Shown here in pieces: positions 33,351 to 40,847 of a stretch of 64,000 bases of DNA. Every line of letters begins with the position of its first letter. Positions within the stretch are counted from its first letter, which is position 1. The DNA is from CBDBFH01 sp965204775 (lineage in GTDB: Bacteria; Pseudomonadota; Alphaproteobacteria; JAPOUT01; G958296285): contig CBDBFH010000028.1 of NCBI GenBank assembly GCA_965204775.1, positions 124,001 through 188,000 on the forward strand, written 5' to 3'. Made by a program: the position numbers and the translations under genes. Under the pieces are notes generated by a model. That model did not search any database. It was not told the DNA's origin and saw nothing but the letters and a program-made list of their open reading frames with translations.

Positions 33351-35660
33351 TTAAGCTTTGGCCGGGCTCAAGGACGCGCCGCGCCACCGGGCGCGCAGCA
33401 GCTGCAGCAGAAACCAGACGAGAAGGCCCGCGCCAATGCTGAAGACGATATCCCCCGGCACCCGAACCCAGACCAGAAACTCCATCCAGAACGAATGCAT
33501 GAACTCAGGGGTGCGCGCGAACCAGTAGCCTTTGGCGACAGAGGTATAGGTCTGCATCAGCCCCTGCGGCAGGAGGGAGAAGAACACCATCAGGGCCAGC
33601 CCGCCGTTGAGGAGCCAGAAAATCCACTGCAGCGTTTTGTCGGACCAGGCGGCGTTGTTCGCCTCAATCCCGCGAACGCAGAAGAGAAGCAGGCCGATCC
33701 CCAAAAGCCCGTAGACGCCGAAAAGGGCGGCATGGCCATGGGTCGGCGTGGTCATCAGGCCCTGCATGTAGTAGAGGGCCAGCGGCGGATTGATGAGAAA
33801 GCCCAAAACCCCCGCCCCGACAAGATTCCAGAAGGCGACCGCAAGAAAGAACATCAGGGGCCAGTGATAGGCCCGCATCCAGGGCGCATTCTTCTCCACC
33901 CGCCAGTGGTCGTAGGCGTCGAAGGCAATCAGCGCCAGCGGCACAACCTCAAGGGCGGAGAAGACCGCCCCCAGGGCCAGAACCGATTGCGGCGTGCCGC
34001 TGAAATACAGGTGGTGGAAGGTGCCCAGAACGCCGCCGCCCAGAAAAATCATAGCGGCGAACATCACATAAATGGCCGCCGTCTGCGGCTTGAGCAGGCG
34101 CATATGGACAAAGACCCATGCGATCCATGCGGTGGCGAAGACCTCAAAGACGCCCTCGACCCACAGGTGGACAACCCACCAGCGCCAGTATTCGGCAATG
34201 GTCAGATGGGTGGCGCGGCCCCAAAGCAGTCCGGCGCCATAGAGCAATCCGACCGCGGCAGAGGCCAGCGCCAGAAGAAGGATCAGGTCTCTGTCGGGCC
34301 GCTTCTGGCGGATCGCCGGGACCAGGCTGCGCGCCATGAGCGCAAACCAGAAAAGCAGGCCGCCAAACAGAAGGATTTGCCACAGGCGGCCCAGGTCAAG
34401 ATATTCGTAGCCCTGGTGGCCGATCCAGAAGTTGAGGGCGGGATCGGTGATATACCCCTGAACCGCGGCCCATTCGCCGGCCATCGAGCCCAGCGTGACA
34501 ACAACCAGAGCGCCAAAAAGCAGATTGACCAGATGGTGCTGCCCGGGCGGCTCGCGCTTGAGGATGAGAGGCGCGGCATAGAGTCCGGCGGCAAGCCATG
34601 AGGCGGCAATCCAGGTGATCGCCAGCTGGGTATGCCAGGTGCGGGTGACGGTGTAGGGAAGAATGTCGGCCAGGGGCAGGCCATAGAGCTCCTGCCCCTC
34701 GACATGATAATGTGCCGTGACCGCGCCAAGCAGAATCTGGAGGCCAAACAGGGCGGCGACCAGCCAGAAGAACTTGTAGGTGGCGCGCATCGAAAGCGTC
34801 GGGGTGCTGGCGTCAAGCGGGTTGGAAGGGGCATAGCCGGCTTCCGGAGTCTGTTCGATCTGCCAGACATCGCGCTCGCGGTTGAAGAACCAGGCCAGCA
34901 ATCCGATCCCGGCAATCAGCAGAACAATGCTGATGAAGGTCCAGAGAAAGGTTTCCGGGGTCGGAACATTGCCGACGAGCGGCTCGTGGGGCCAGTTGTT
35001 GGTGTAGGTGATGGTGCTGTCGGGGCGGTGCGTGGTTGCGGCCCAGGACGTCCACCAGAAGAAAGCGGTCAGAGCCTCGAGATCAGACGATGTGACCGAT
35101 CCCCCCAGAGGAATTTCGGGCAAGGCGTAGGACTCGCGCAGGGCGCTGAAGGCTTCGTCCCCGTTGGAGCTGAAGAGGCTGGTGTAATAGGCCATGTTCT
35201 GGCGGATGGCGGCCGCCCGGTCGCGGCTGACGGTAACGACCCCGGTTGCCGGGTCGTGGCGGTTCTGGCGAATTTCTTCAATCAGGCGGACGCGCAGCAC
35301 GGCGCGGTCCGGGGCGGAAAGCGCCTCATAGCGGCCCGGCCCGCCAGCCCGGCGGTCCAGAACGCCCAGCGCCTCGCGGTGGAGCTGATCGGCGGTCCAG
35401 TCGGGAGCCAGATAACTGCCGTGCCCCCAGATCGACCCTAATTGCATGCCTCCCAGTCTTCGCCAGACATCCATGCCGGCGCGAATGTCTGCATCGGTCA
35501 AAATGACTGCGCCGCTTTCACTGACCACCCGCTCCGGCAGGGGCGGGGCTTTCTGATAAATCTGGCCCCCGACAATCAGCAGAATCGAAAACGAGACAAG
35601 CAGGGACAGGCCAAAAATCAGCCACAGGCGTCTGATCGTAAAAATCGAGCGATAATCCAT
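33351..35660 (-). CDS. norB: Quinol-dependent nitric oxide reductase
   Basis: A single-subunit qNOR of 769 residues that reduces NO to N2O with electrons from quinol at the inner membrane. The N-terminal part contains a helix (LWLIFGLSLLVSFSILLIVGG) and a cytochrome-c-like soluble domain without a CxxCH site, as expected for qNOR. The heme-copper-oxidase-like core follows with the family blocks TITYTNNWPHEPLVGN, TWHTQLAITWIAASWL, GHQGYEYLDLGRLWQ, WRWWVVHLWVEGVFEVFATAW, LGTFHHLYFSGTPQSVL and NPPLALYYMQGLMTTPTHGHAALFGVYG. No norC is present. It suits NO detoxification rather than full denitrification, as no other denitrification gene is seen here. Confidence 0.96.
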   Translation of the reverse strand: MDYRSIFTIRRLWLIFGLSLLVSFSILLIVGGQIYQKAPPLPERVVSESGAVILTDADIRAGMDVWRRLGGMQLGSIWGHGSYLAPDWTADQLHREALGVLDRRAGGPGRYEALSAPDRAVLRVRLIEEIRQNRHDPATGVVTVSRDRAAAIRQNMAYYTSLFSSNGDEAFSALRESYALPEIPLGGSVTSSDLEALTAFFWWTSWAATTHRPDSTITYTNNWPHEPLVGNVPTPETFLWTFISIVLLIAGIGLLAWFFNRERDVWQIEQTPEAGYAPSNPLDASTPTLSMRATYKFFWLVAALFGLQILLGAVTAHYHVEGQELYGLPLADILPYTVTRTWHTQLAITWIAASWLAAGLYAAPLILKREPPGQHHLVNLLFGALVVVTLGSMAGEWAAVQGYITDPALNFWIGHQGYEYLDLGRLWQILLFGGLLFWFALMARSLVPAIRQKRPDRDLILLLALASAAVGLLYGAGLLWGRATHLTIAEYWRWWVVHLWVEGVFEVFATAWIAWVFVHMRLLKPQTAAIYVMFAAMIFLGGGVLGTFHHLYFSGTPQSVLALGAVFSALEVVPLALIAFDAYDHWRVEKNAPWMRAYHWPLMFFLAVAFWNLVGAGVLGFLINPPLALYYMQGLMTTPTHGHAALFGVYGLLGIGLLLFCVRGIEANNAAWSDKTLQWIFWLLNGGLALMVFFSLLPQGLMQTYTSVAKGYWFARTPEFMHSFWMEFLVWVRVPGDIVFSIGAGLLVWFLLQLLRARWRGASLSPAKA

Positions 35661-35727
35661 CAGTCGCGAAGCCCTCTTGCTTCCCGCACCGCCCGCAGGG
35701 GGTGCGGACCTGACGCACCGGCGGACG

Positions 35728-35756
35728 ATTATCATAATTTTCGCCCGCCTGCGCAA
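35728..35756 (-). promoter_or_regulatory. Candidate promoter of norB
   Basis: On the minus strand TTGCGC (35756-35751) and GATAAT (35733-35728) are spaced by 17 bases, a good sigma-70-like arrangement, with the start about 60 bases upstream of the norB ATG. The -10 region is part of the palindrome ATTATCATAAT (35728-35738), which could serve as an operator for an NO- or redox-responsive repressor. I see no convincing FNR or NnrR box. Confidence 0.45.
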
Positions 35757-35763
35757 GATAGTC

Positions 35764-35769
35764 TATACT
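35764..35769 (+). promoter_or_regulatory. Candidate -10 element of msrA
   Basis: TATACT lies 11 bases before the msrA ATG at 35781, leaving a very short leader. No good -35 stands at the standard distance. It overlaps the region just upstream of the divergent norB promoter, so the two genes may be co-regulated. Confidence 0.35.
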
Positions 35770-35780
35770 GCCGGGCTGCG

Positions 35781-36305
35781 ATGAGCGAGGCAAAAGTGAG
35801 CGAGCCAAAACTGGAAACGGCCATCTTCGCCGCCGGTTGCTTTTGGGGCGTGGAGGCGTCTTTTCGCCGGGTTGCGGGGGTGATTGAGGCCGAAGCCGGT
35901 TATACCGGCGGCAGCACGGCCAACCCCTCCTACGAGCAGGTCTGCACCGGCGCGACCGGACATGCCGAAGCCGTCCGGTTGCGCTTTGATCCGGCGCAGG
36001 TCTCCTACCGCGATCTGCTCGAAGCCTTCTGGTCCTGCCACGACCCGACCACCCCCGACCGCCAGGGCCCCGACATCGGCACGCAATACCGCTCGGCAAT
36101 TTTCACCCTTTCCCCGGCGCAAGCCGAGGCGGCGCAGGCCTCGAAGGCGCAGGCCCAGGCTTCCGGGCGCTGGTCCGATCCAATCGTGACCCAGATTGAG
36201 GCGGCGGGCGATTTCTTCCGCGCCGAGGACTATCATCAGAATTACCAGGCCCGGCGGCGCACAAGCCTGTTGGGCCGTCTGGGCCTCGCAGGAGGGCCGG
36301 GATGA
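35781..36305 (+). CDS. msrA: Peptide methionine sulfoxide reductase A
   Basis: MsrA reduces methionine-S-sulfoxide in proteins. The 174-residue product begins with the catalytic motif GCFWGVEASF, continues with TGGSTANPSYEQVCTGATGHAEAV and FWSCHDPTTPDRQGPDIGTQYRSAIF, and ends with the conserved EDYHQNY block. The ATG at 35781 follows a short intergenic region shared with norB. Its stop overlaps the start of the 77-residue gene. Confidence 0.95.
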   Translation: MSEAKVSEPKLETAIFAAGCFWGVEASFRRVAGVIEAEAGYTGGSTANPSYEQVCTGATGHAEAVRLRFDPAQVSYRDLLEAFWSCHDPTTPDRQGPDIGTQYRSAIFTLSPAQAEAAQASKAQAQASGRWSDPIVTQIEAAGDFFRAEDYHQNYQARRRTSLLGRLGLAGGPG

Positions 36306-36535
36306 GCGGCAAGAACAACGATCAGCCCGAGCGGATCACGGTTCTGGCCGAAGAGTTCACCCCGGCAGCGATGGAATTCCACCGGCGCAATATGAGCGCG
36401 CGCGGCTATCGCATGGAGGGGCGGGTGACTCCGCGCAAATTTTTTCTGACCGACGGCCCGGGCGATCCCAAGGCCCTGCTGGGCGGTAAAACCCACTATG
36501 CCGTGACCTTTGTCCGCAAGGGGGAAGACGCCTGA
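36302..36535 (+). CDS. Small uncharacterised protein coupled to msrA
   Basis: A 77-residue hydrophilic protein I do not recognise. The sequence is acidic at the start (PERITVLAEEFTPAAMEFHRRNMSARGYRMEGRVTPRKFFL), with a likely beta-strand tail (THYAVTFVRKGEDA). No cysteine, signal peptide or membrane segment. The ATG overlaps the msrA stop (ATGA), and the reading frame keeps alphaproteobacterial codon preferences, which supports a real gene. Function unknown. Confidence 0.65.
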   Translation: MSGKNNDQPERITVLAEEFTPAAMEFHRRNMSARGYRMEGRVTPRKFFLTDGPGDPKALLGGKTHYAVTFVRKGEDA

Positions 36536-36549
36536 CCGCAGCGCGGGCC

Positions 36550-37260
36550 ATGTCTGCGGTGATCGGCCATCGCGGCGCAGCCGGGCTGGCGCCCGAAAAC
36601 AGCCTGGCCGCGTTCGAAGCCGCCGCCCGCCTGGGAGTCGGCTGGGTCGAAACCGACGCCCGCCTGATTGCCGGCGGCGGCGTCATTCTGTTCCATGACA
36701 ACAGCCTCTTGCGCTGCCTGGGCGAGGCCCGGCAAACCGACAGCCTGACCGCAGACGAAGCGGCGGCGCGGGGGCTTCTTCTGTTGAAAGATTTCCTGCC
36801 CCGCGCGCGCAAACTGGGCCTGGGCGTCAATATCGAGTTAAAAATCACCGCCCGCGCCGGAGCGCAGGCGGCAGAATCTCTGGCCGATGCGGTCGCCGAT
36901 CATATCGCGGCGGCCCCCGCGTCCACCCTGCTCGTCTCCTCCTTCTGTCTGCCCGCGCTGGCGCGCATGAAGCGCCGCCTGCCGCAAATCCCGCTGGGCC
37001 TTTTGTATCGCCGCCTGCCTGAGGACTGGCTGGCGGCGGCCCGGAAACTGGACGCGCGCACGATCCACCTGCAATGGCAGGGCTTGCAAGCGTCCGACAT
37101 CGACCGGATCACGGCGGGCGGCTTCGAGGCCTATGCCTATACGATTAACGATCCCGCCACCGCGCAGCGCTTGATGGACGCAGGGCTGTCAGGGGTTTTC
37201 ACCGACTATCCCGACCGCTTTGGCCTGCGCCCCCCGCAAGGCCCGCCCGGGCAAAGTTGA
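36550..37260 (+). CDS. Glycerophosphodiester phosphodiesterase
   Basis: A 236-residue GDPD-family enzyme of the UgpQ type, releasing glycerol-3-phosphate from glycerophosphodiesters. The catalytic set is present: GHRGAAGLAPENSLAAF (His, Glu pair), WVETDARLIAGGGVILFHDNSLLRC (second His), IELKITARAG and AYTINDPATAQRLMDAGLSGVFTDYP, typical of the C-terminal end. No signal peptide, so cytoplasmic. Ends 62 bases before the dehalogenase start. Confidence 0.92.
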   Translation: MSAVIGHRGAAGLAPENSLAAFEAAARLGVGWVETDARLIAGGGVILFHDNSLLRCLGEARQTDSLTADEAAARGLLLLKDFLPRARKLGLGVNIELKITARAGAQAAESLADAVADHIAAAPASTLLVSSFCLPALARMKRRLPQIPLGLLYRRLPEDWLAAARKLDARTIHLQWQGLQASDIDRITAGGFEAYAYTINDPATAQRLMDAGLSGVFTDYPDRFGLRPPQGPPGQS

Positions 37261-37322
37261 CATTATTCAGCCTCACCCGATAAAAATACGAGCTTATACG
37301 TCTGCACGGGGGGAGCAACTTC

Positions 37323-38366
37323 ATGTCTCGCATTGCCATGACTCGCTTCGCCATCATAGCCGCGCTGCTGCTTGCGATGCCCGCCCGGGCCGGAGAAATC
37401 GCCCCGGGCATTTTGAGAACGCCGGATGCGCGCTTCGACAATTTGAAGGGTTATCCGTTCAAGCCCAACTACATGAACATTCAGGGCTTGCGCGTCCATT
37501 ACCTTGACGAGGGCCCGCGCGATGCGGCCCCGGTCTTCCTGCTGCACGGCGAGCCGACATGGAGTTACTTGTTTCGCACGATGATCCCGGTTTTGACGGC
37601 TGCCGGTCATCGCGTCATCGTGCCGGACATGGTCGGGTTCGGGCGGTCGGACAAGTTGGCGTCCAAAGACGCTTACAGTTACCGGTTCCATATCGATGTT
37701 ATGAGCGAGCTGGTGACCCGCCTGGACCTGCGGGAGGCGACCTTCTTCGGGCAGGATTGGGGCGGGTTGGTCGGCCTGAGGGTCGTCGCCGCCCTGCCGG
37801 ACCGCTTTGCGCGCGTGGTGGTTTCGAATACCGGTCTGGTCGCCGCCTCCGGCCTGCGCGCGTGGCTGGGCTATCCGCTTGTCAAGCTGAGGGTCTGGTG
37901 GGAGGGCCCGCTGACCATAGAGGAATTGCGCGCCGACCGCTCCTTCATCCGCTGGATCGCCTATTCTTACTACGGGAACGATCTGGCCGTCGGCCAGATC
38001 ATGCAGTTTATCGGCGGGATAAGCGATGATGAGGTGATCAGGGCCTATGAAGCGCCGTTTCCTGATGGGCGCTACAAGGCTGGCGCACAAATTTTTCCCT
38101 ACCTCATACCATCCCAGCTCAGCGAGAATGAGACGGCCTGGCGCGAAGTTTTCGAAAAATGGGACAAACCTTTTCTGGTCGCCTTTACGGACTCCGATCC
38201 GGTCACGAGCGGGACCGGCATTGAGCAGCAATTTCTCGACCGCGTCCCGAATGCGGTGCAGGCCCCCATCAAGGGCGTTGGCCACTTTGTTCAGGAAGAA
38301 GCCGGGCCGGGTCTTGCGGCCTTGATCAACGATTTTATCGCCGGCAGACCGGTTGAGGGTTTCTGA
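37323..38366 (+). CDS. Secreted haloalkane dehalogenase-like alpha/beta hydrolase
   Basis: A 347-residue alpha/beta hydrolase closest in pattern to haloalkane dehalogenases of subfamily I (DhlA-like), which hydrolyse carbon-halogen bonds. Evidence: HGEPTWSYLFR (oxyanion and Glu), nucleophile elbow GQDWGG with Asp and a halide-binding Trp beside it, YEAPFPDGRYKAGAQIFP in the cap region, an acid in AFTDSDPV and His in GVGHFVQEE. An N-terminal signal peptide ends near residue 23 (AMPARAG), so it should be periplasmic, unusual for this group. Epoxide hydrolase is the main alternative. Base composition is less G-rich than the wider region. Confidence 0.85.
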   Translation: MSRIAMTRFAIIAALLLAMPARAGEIAPGILRTPDARFDNLKGYPFKPNYMNIQGLRVHYLDEGPRDAAPVFLLHGEPTWSYLFRTMIPVLTAAGHRVIVPDMVGFGRSDKLASKDAYSYRFHIDVMSELVTRLDLREATFFGQDWGGLVGLRVVAALPDRFARVVVSNTGLVAASGLRAWLGYPLVKLRVWWEGPLTIEELRADRSFIRWIAYSYYGNDLAVGQIMQFIGGISDDEVIRAYEAPFPDGRYKAGAQIFPYLIPSQLSENETAWREVFEKWDKPFLVAFTDSDPVTSGTGIEQQFLDRVPNAVQAPIKGVGHFVQEEAGPGLAALINDFIAGRPVEGF

Positions 38367-38406
38367 CCGGGCCGACGCCTGCGCCGCGAGACATGCCCGG
38401 CAAAGG

Positions 38407-38483
38407 TGGTAGCGGAGGAGGGACTTGAACCCCCGACACGCGGATTATGATTCCGCTGCTCTAACCGGCTGAGCTACTCCGCC
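38407..38483 (-). tRNA. tRNA with CAT anticodon, probably elongator tRNA-Met
   Basis: A complete cloverleaf on the minus strand, 77 bases including encoded CCA. The acceptor stem is GGCGGAG with CTCCGCT (one G-T pair at the end), the D arm is GTAGCTCAGCCGGTTAGAGC, the anticodon stem GCGGA/TCCGC frames the loop ATCATAA with anticodon CAT, and the T arm contains GTTCAAGTC. Elongator Met fits the general alphaproteobacterial sequence; tRNA-Ile2 (CAT, lysidine-modified) cannot be excluded by eye. Not an initiator, because the first acceptor pair and the G-C run of the anticodon stem differ. Confidence 0.9.
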
Positions 38484-39113
38484 CGGGGGCTTTTGGAAGC
38501 AGAGCATATGGCAGAACCCGAAGGTTCCGATTCGCTCATGAGCGATCAGATCGAGGCGGCAGGGTCTGATGAAGGCGGCGGCGTCATGGAGGGCGTTCCA
38601 GCCCAGCAGGCGGGTGAGCGGGGCGAAGAGGCGGGTGACCAGGCGGGCGATTTGTTTGGGATAGAAGTGGTTGACGATCACGACCTGCCCGCCCGGTTTG
38701 CAGACGCGCTCGAGTTCGCGCAGGACGCGCTCCGGGTCGGGGACGACGGTCATGACATGCATGACGGCGATGGTGTCGAAGTGGTTGTCGGGATAGTCGA
38801 GTTGGGCGGCGTCCATTTCGCGCAATTCGCGGATATGGGAGAGGCCCTCCCCGGCGACGCGGGCGCGGGCCTGGGCGAGCATTTCGGACGAGACGTCGAT
38901 TCCGGAGATTTGGAGATGGGAGCCGTAGAAGGGCAGGAGGCAACCGGTTCCGACGCCGACTTCGAGGACGGTTCCGGCGCGCGCGCGGCTGATCCATTGG
39001 GTGGCGCGGCGGGCGCCGTTTCCGAACATCCAGCGCCGGGCGTCGTAGCGCGGCGCGAGACGCGCATAGGACCGGCGCACTTCATCCAGCGTCATGCGCG
39101 AGGTTATAGACAT
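38445..39113 (-). CDS. SAM-dependent methyltransferase, PmtA-like
   Basis: A 222-residue class I methyltransferase resembling Rhodobacter-type phosphatidylethanolamine N-methyltransferase, which forms phosphatidylcholine at the membrane face. Motif I is VLEVGVGTGCLLPFYG, motif II region MDAAQLDYPDNHFDTIAVMHVMTVVPDPERVLRELERVCKPGG, and the post-motif HFYPKQIARLVTRLFAPLTRLLGW fits that group. The coding frame runs 39 bases into the tRNA-Met gene, and the TAA stop is formed within the anticodon loop. The start at 39113 overlaps the end of mnmA by 32 bases. Substrate specificity is inferred. Confidence 0.82.
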   Translation of the reverse strand: MSITSRMTLDEVRRSYARLAPRYDARRWMFGNGARRATQWISRARAGTVLEVGVGTGCLLPFYGSHLQISGIDVSSEMLAQARARVAGEGLSHIRELREMDAAQLDYPDNHFDTIAVMHVMTVVPDPERVLRELERVCKPGGQVVIVNHFYPKQIARLVTRLFAPLTRLLGWNALHDAAAFIRPCRLDLIAHERIGTFGFCHMLCFQKPPGGVAQPVRAAES

Positions 39114-40269
39114 GAGATGGTTTCTCTCTTTGCGGCCTCGTCTTTGGCTGGCGCGCGGGCGTCCAAGACTCGATCCATGCCCCTCCCAGCATCCGGGTGG
39201 CATTATCGCCATTCTCATAGAAGGTGCAAGCTTGGCCGGGGGCGGGGGCCGGGGCGGGGCGGCTGAGGCGCAGGCGGGCGCGGTCTGACTCGGCGGGGAG
39301 CAGGTGGCCGGGGGCGGGAGCGGCCCCTGAGCGCAGTTTTACGCGGATCGGCCATCCCTCCGGGGGCGGCGTAGCGAAGTCCCCCTCCCCCAGCCAGTTG
39401 ACCCCGGAAAGATCGATCCGGGCGGTTTGGAGCGCCTCTTTGGGGCCGACGATGACATCGCCGGTGGCGGGGTCGAGTCGCAAGACGTAGAGGGGGCCGG
39501 TTTGGGCGGCGCTCGCCAGTCCCCGGCGCTGGCCGATGGTAAAGCGGTGGATGCCGTCATGCCGGCCAAGGGTGCGCCCTTCGGCGTCGCGGATTTGTCC
39601 GGGCCGCCCGGCGCCGGGGCGCAGGCGTTCGATGACCTGCCAGTAGCGGCCTGAGGCGACGAAGCAGATATCCTGGCTGTCGGGCTTTTCGGCGACCGGC
39701 AGGGCCAGGTCGCGGGCGATCCGGCGGATTTGGCTTTTGCGCAAACCGCCCAGGGGGAAGCGGGTGAAGTTGATCTGTTCGGGGGTCATGGTGAAGAGGA
39801 AATAGCTTTGGTCGCGCTCGCGGTCGGCGGCGCGGTGGATTTCCCATCCGGCGCGGCCCCGGCGGCGGCGGGCATAATGGCCGGTGGCGAGCGCCTGCGC
39901 GCCGATCCGGCGGGCGAGGCGCATCAGATCGCGGAATTTGACCTGCTCGTTGCAGCGCACACAGGGCGAGGGGGTTCGCCCGGCGAGATAGGAGTCGGCG
40001 AAGTCGTCGATCACCGCGCGGCGGAAGCGGTCTTCATAGTCGAGGACGTAATGGGGGATATCGAGCAGGGCGGCGACCCGCCGGGCGTCCTGGACGTCCT
40101 GTCCGGCGCAGCAGCTGCGCGCGCGGGGTTGGGCCTGATCATGGCTGTGGAGCTGCAGGGTGAAGCCGACGACATCATATCCGCGGCGCTTGAGCAGGGC
40201 GGCGGCGACCGAGGAATCGACCCCCCCCGACATGGCCACGGCCACCGGGTTTTTCATCGGGTTTTTCAT
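39082..40269 (-). CDS. mnmA: tRNA-specific 2-thiouridylase MnmA
   Basis: MnmA thiolates uridine 34 of tRNA-Lys, -Glu and -Gln. The 395-residue protein has the PP-loop AMSGGVDSSVAAALL, the catalytic Cys in RTPSPCVRCNEQVKF and the second Cys in SQDICFVA, then FTIGQRRGL. The N-terminus reads MKNP twice because of a tandem 12-base unit, so ATG at 40269 or at 40257 could serve; an AAAACCC leader precedes the first. The tail beyond residue 365 is variable and overlaps the start of the methyltransferase gene. Confidence 0.95.
   Translation of the reverse strand: MKNPMKNPVAVAMSGGVDSSVAAALLKRRGYDVVGFTLQLHSHDQAQPRARSCCAGQDVQDARRVAALLDIPHYVLDYEDRFRRAVIDDFADSYLAGRTPSPCVRCNEQVKFRDLMRLARRIGAQALATGHYARRRRGRAGWEIHRAADRERDQSYFLFTMTPEQINFTRFPLGGLRKSQIRRIARDLALPVAEKPDSQDICFVASGRYWQVIERLRPGAGRPGQIRDAEGRTLGRHDGIHRFTIGQRRGLASAAQTGPLYVLRLDPATGDVIVGPKEALQTARIDLSGVNWLGEGDFATPPPEGWPIRVKLRSGAAPAPGHLLPAESDRARLRLSRPAPAPAPGQACTFYENGDNATRMLGGAWIESWTPARQPKTRPQREKPSHVYNLAHDAG
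40243..40266 (-). repeat. Tandem 12-base repeat at the mnmA start
   Basis: On the minus strand ATGAAAAACCCG is duplicated (with a related AAAACCCG just upstream), giving two in-frame ATG codons and a Met-Lys-Asn-Pro-Met-Lys-Asn-Pro N-terminus. The copies probably arose by slippage. Confidence 0.7.
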
Positions 40270-40423
40270 CGGGTTTTCCCGTTGCGGCGGAAGCGCGCGG
40301 GGCCACTATCGGCGCTGGCGGCGGCGCTGGCAAGGGGATGGGGGCCGGGTTTAGGCGTTTTTTAATCAGCCGGGGCTAGTTTTGCTCCGGAGGCACGCGG
40401 AGAGTTTAGCCGGTCAGGGGCCG

Positions 40424-40720
40424 ATGAAGGGAGCAAATACAGACATGGCCGCCGGTTCGGGCGCGGCGGGGCGGATTGAGGGCCCGGACGGGCGGATCGT
40501 GACGTTGAGCGATCTGCCTGCCGACCACCGGGCGCGCTGGGTTGTCCGGCGCAAGGCGGATGTGGTTTTGGCGGTTCGCGGGGGTCTTCTCAGCCTGGAG
40601 GAGGCATGCCGGCGCTATCAGTTGAGCGGGGAGGAGTTTGCCTCCTGGGAGAGGCTGGTCGACCGGCACGGGACGGCGGGCTTGCGGACGACGCGGCTCA
40701 AGCGTTACCGGCGCGGCTGA
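40424..40720 (+). CDS. sciP: SciP-like CtrA inhibitor (DUF1153)
   Basis: A 98-residue DUF1153 protein. In Caulobacter SciP binds CtrA or DNA and represses CtrA-activated genes. The signature is evident: EGPDGRIVTLSDLPADHRARWVVRRKADVVLAVRGGLLSLEEACRRYQLSGEEFASWERLVDRHGTAGLRTTRLKRY, the helix-turn-helix region shared by the family. It lies 127 bases upstream of ctrA on the same strand, a pairing also seen in Rhodobacter-type relatives. The ATG at 40424 has AGGGG upstream; an ATG at 40445 is a shorter option. Confidence 0.9.
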   Translation: MKGANTDMAAGSGAAGRIEGPDGRIVTLSDLPADHRARWVVRRKADVVLAVRGGLLSLEEACRRYQLSGEEFASWERLVDRHGTAGLRTTRLKRYRRG

Positions 40721-40732
40721 TCTGGCTGTTTC

Positions 40733-40769
40733 TTTTTTGGTTAATTTTTTTGGTTAATTTTTATTGACC
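40733..40769 (+). promoter_or_regulatory. AT-rich tandem repeat and -35 in the ctrA upstream region
   Basis: TTTTTTGGTTAA occurs twice with a 13-base period (40733-40744, 40746-40757). The TTAA half-sites are 9 bases apart, not the 7 of a full CtrA box. TTGACC (40764-40769) follows and could be a -35. The AT content is striking against the very GC-rich surroundings. Confidence 0.5.
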
Positions 40770-40795
40770 TGACGCGCCTGTTTCCGTCAGCTTGC

Positions 40796-40813
40796 GAATC
40801 AGTCGTTAACCAT
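40796..40813 (+). promoter_or_regulatory. CcrM methylation site and CtrA half-site upstream of ctrA
   Basis: GAATC (40796-40800) is a GANTC site for the cell-cycle DNA methyltransferase CcrM. It is followed by TTAACCAT (40806-40813), a close match to the CtrA half-site. A second GANTC, GAGTC, lies at 40843-40847 directly before the ctrA ATG. In Caulobacter the ctrA promoter P1 is controlled by GANTC methylation and CtrA autoregulates, so the same logic may hold here. Confidence 0.55.
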
Positions 40814-40847
40814 GATCGGAGCGCAGGCTGCTCCGGGGAGACGAGTC

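Noticed and set aside
38407..38483. Initiator tRNA-Met
   Set aside because: The acceptor end has a G-T pair but the anticodon stem lacks the three consecutive G-C pairs of initiators; elongator Met or Ile2 fits.
40741..40757. TTAA-TTAA pair as a full CtrA box
   Set aside because: Spacing is 9 bases, not the 7 of TTAA-N7-TTAA; kept only as an AT-rich repeat.
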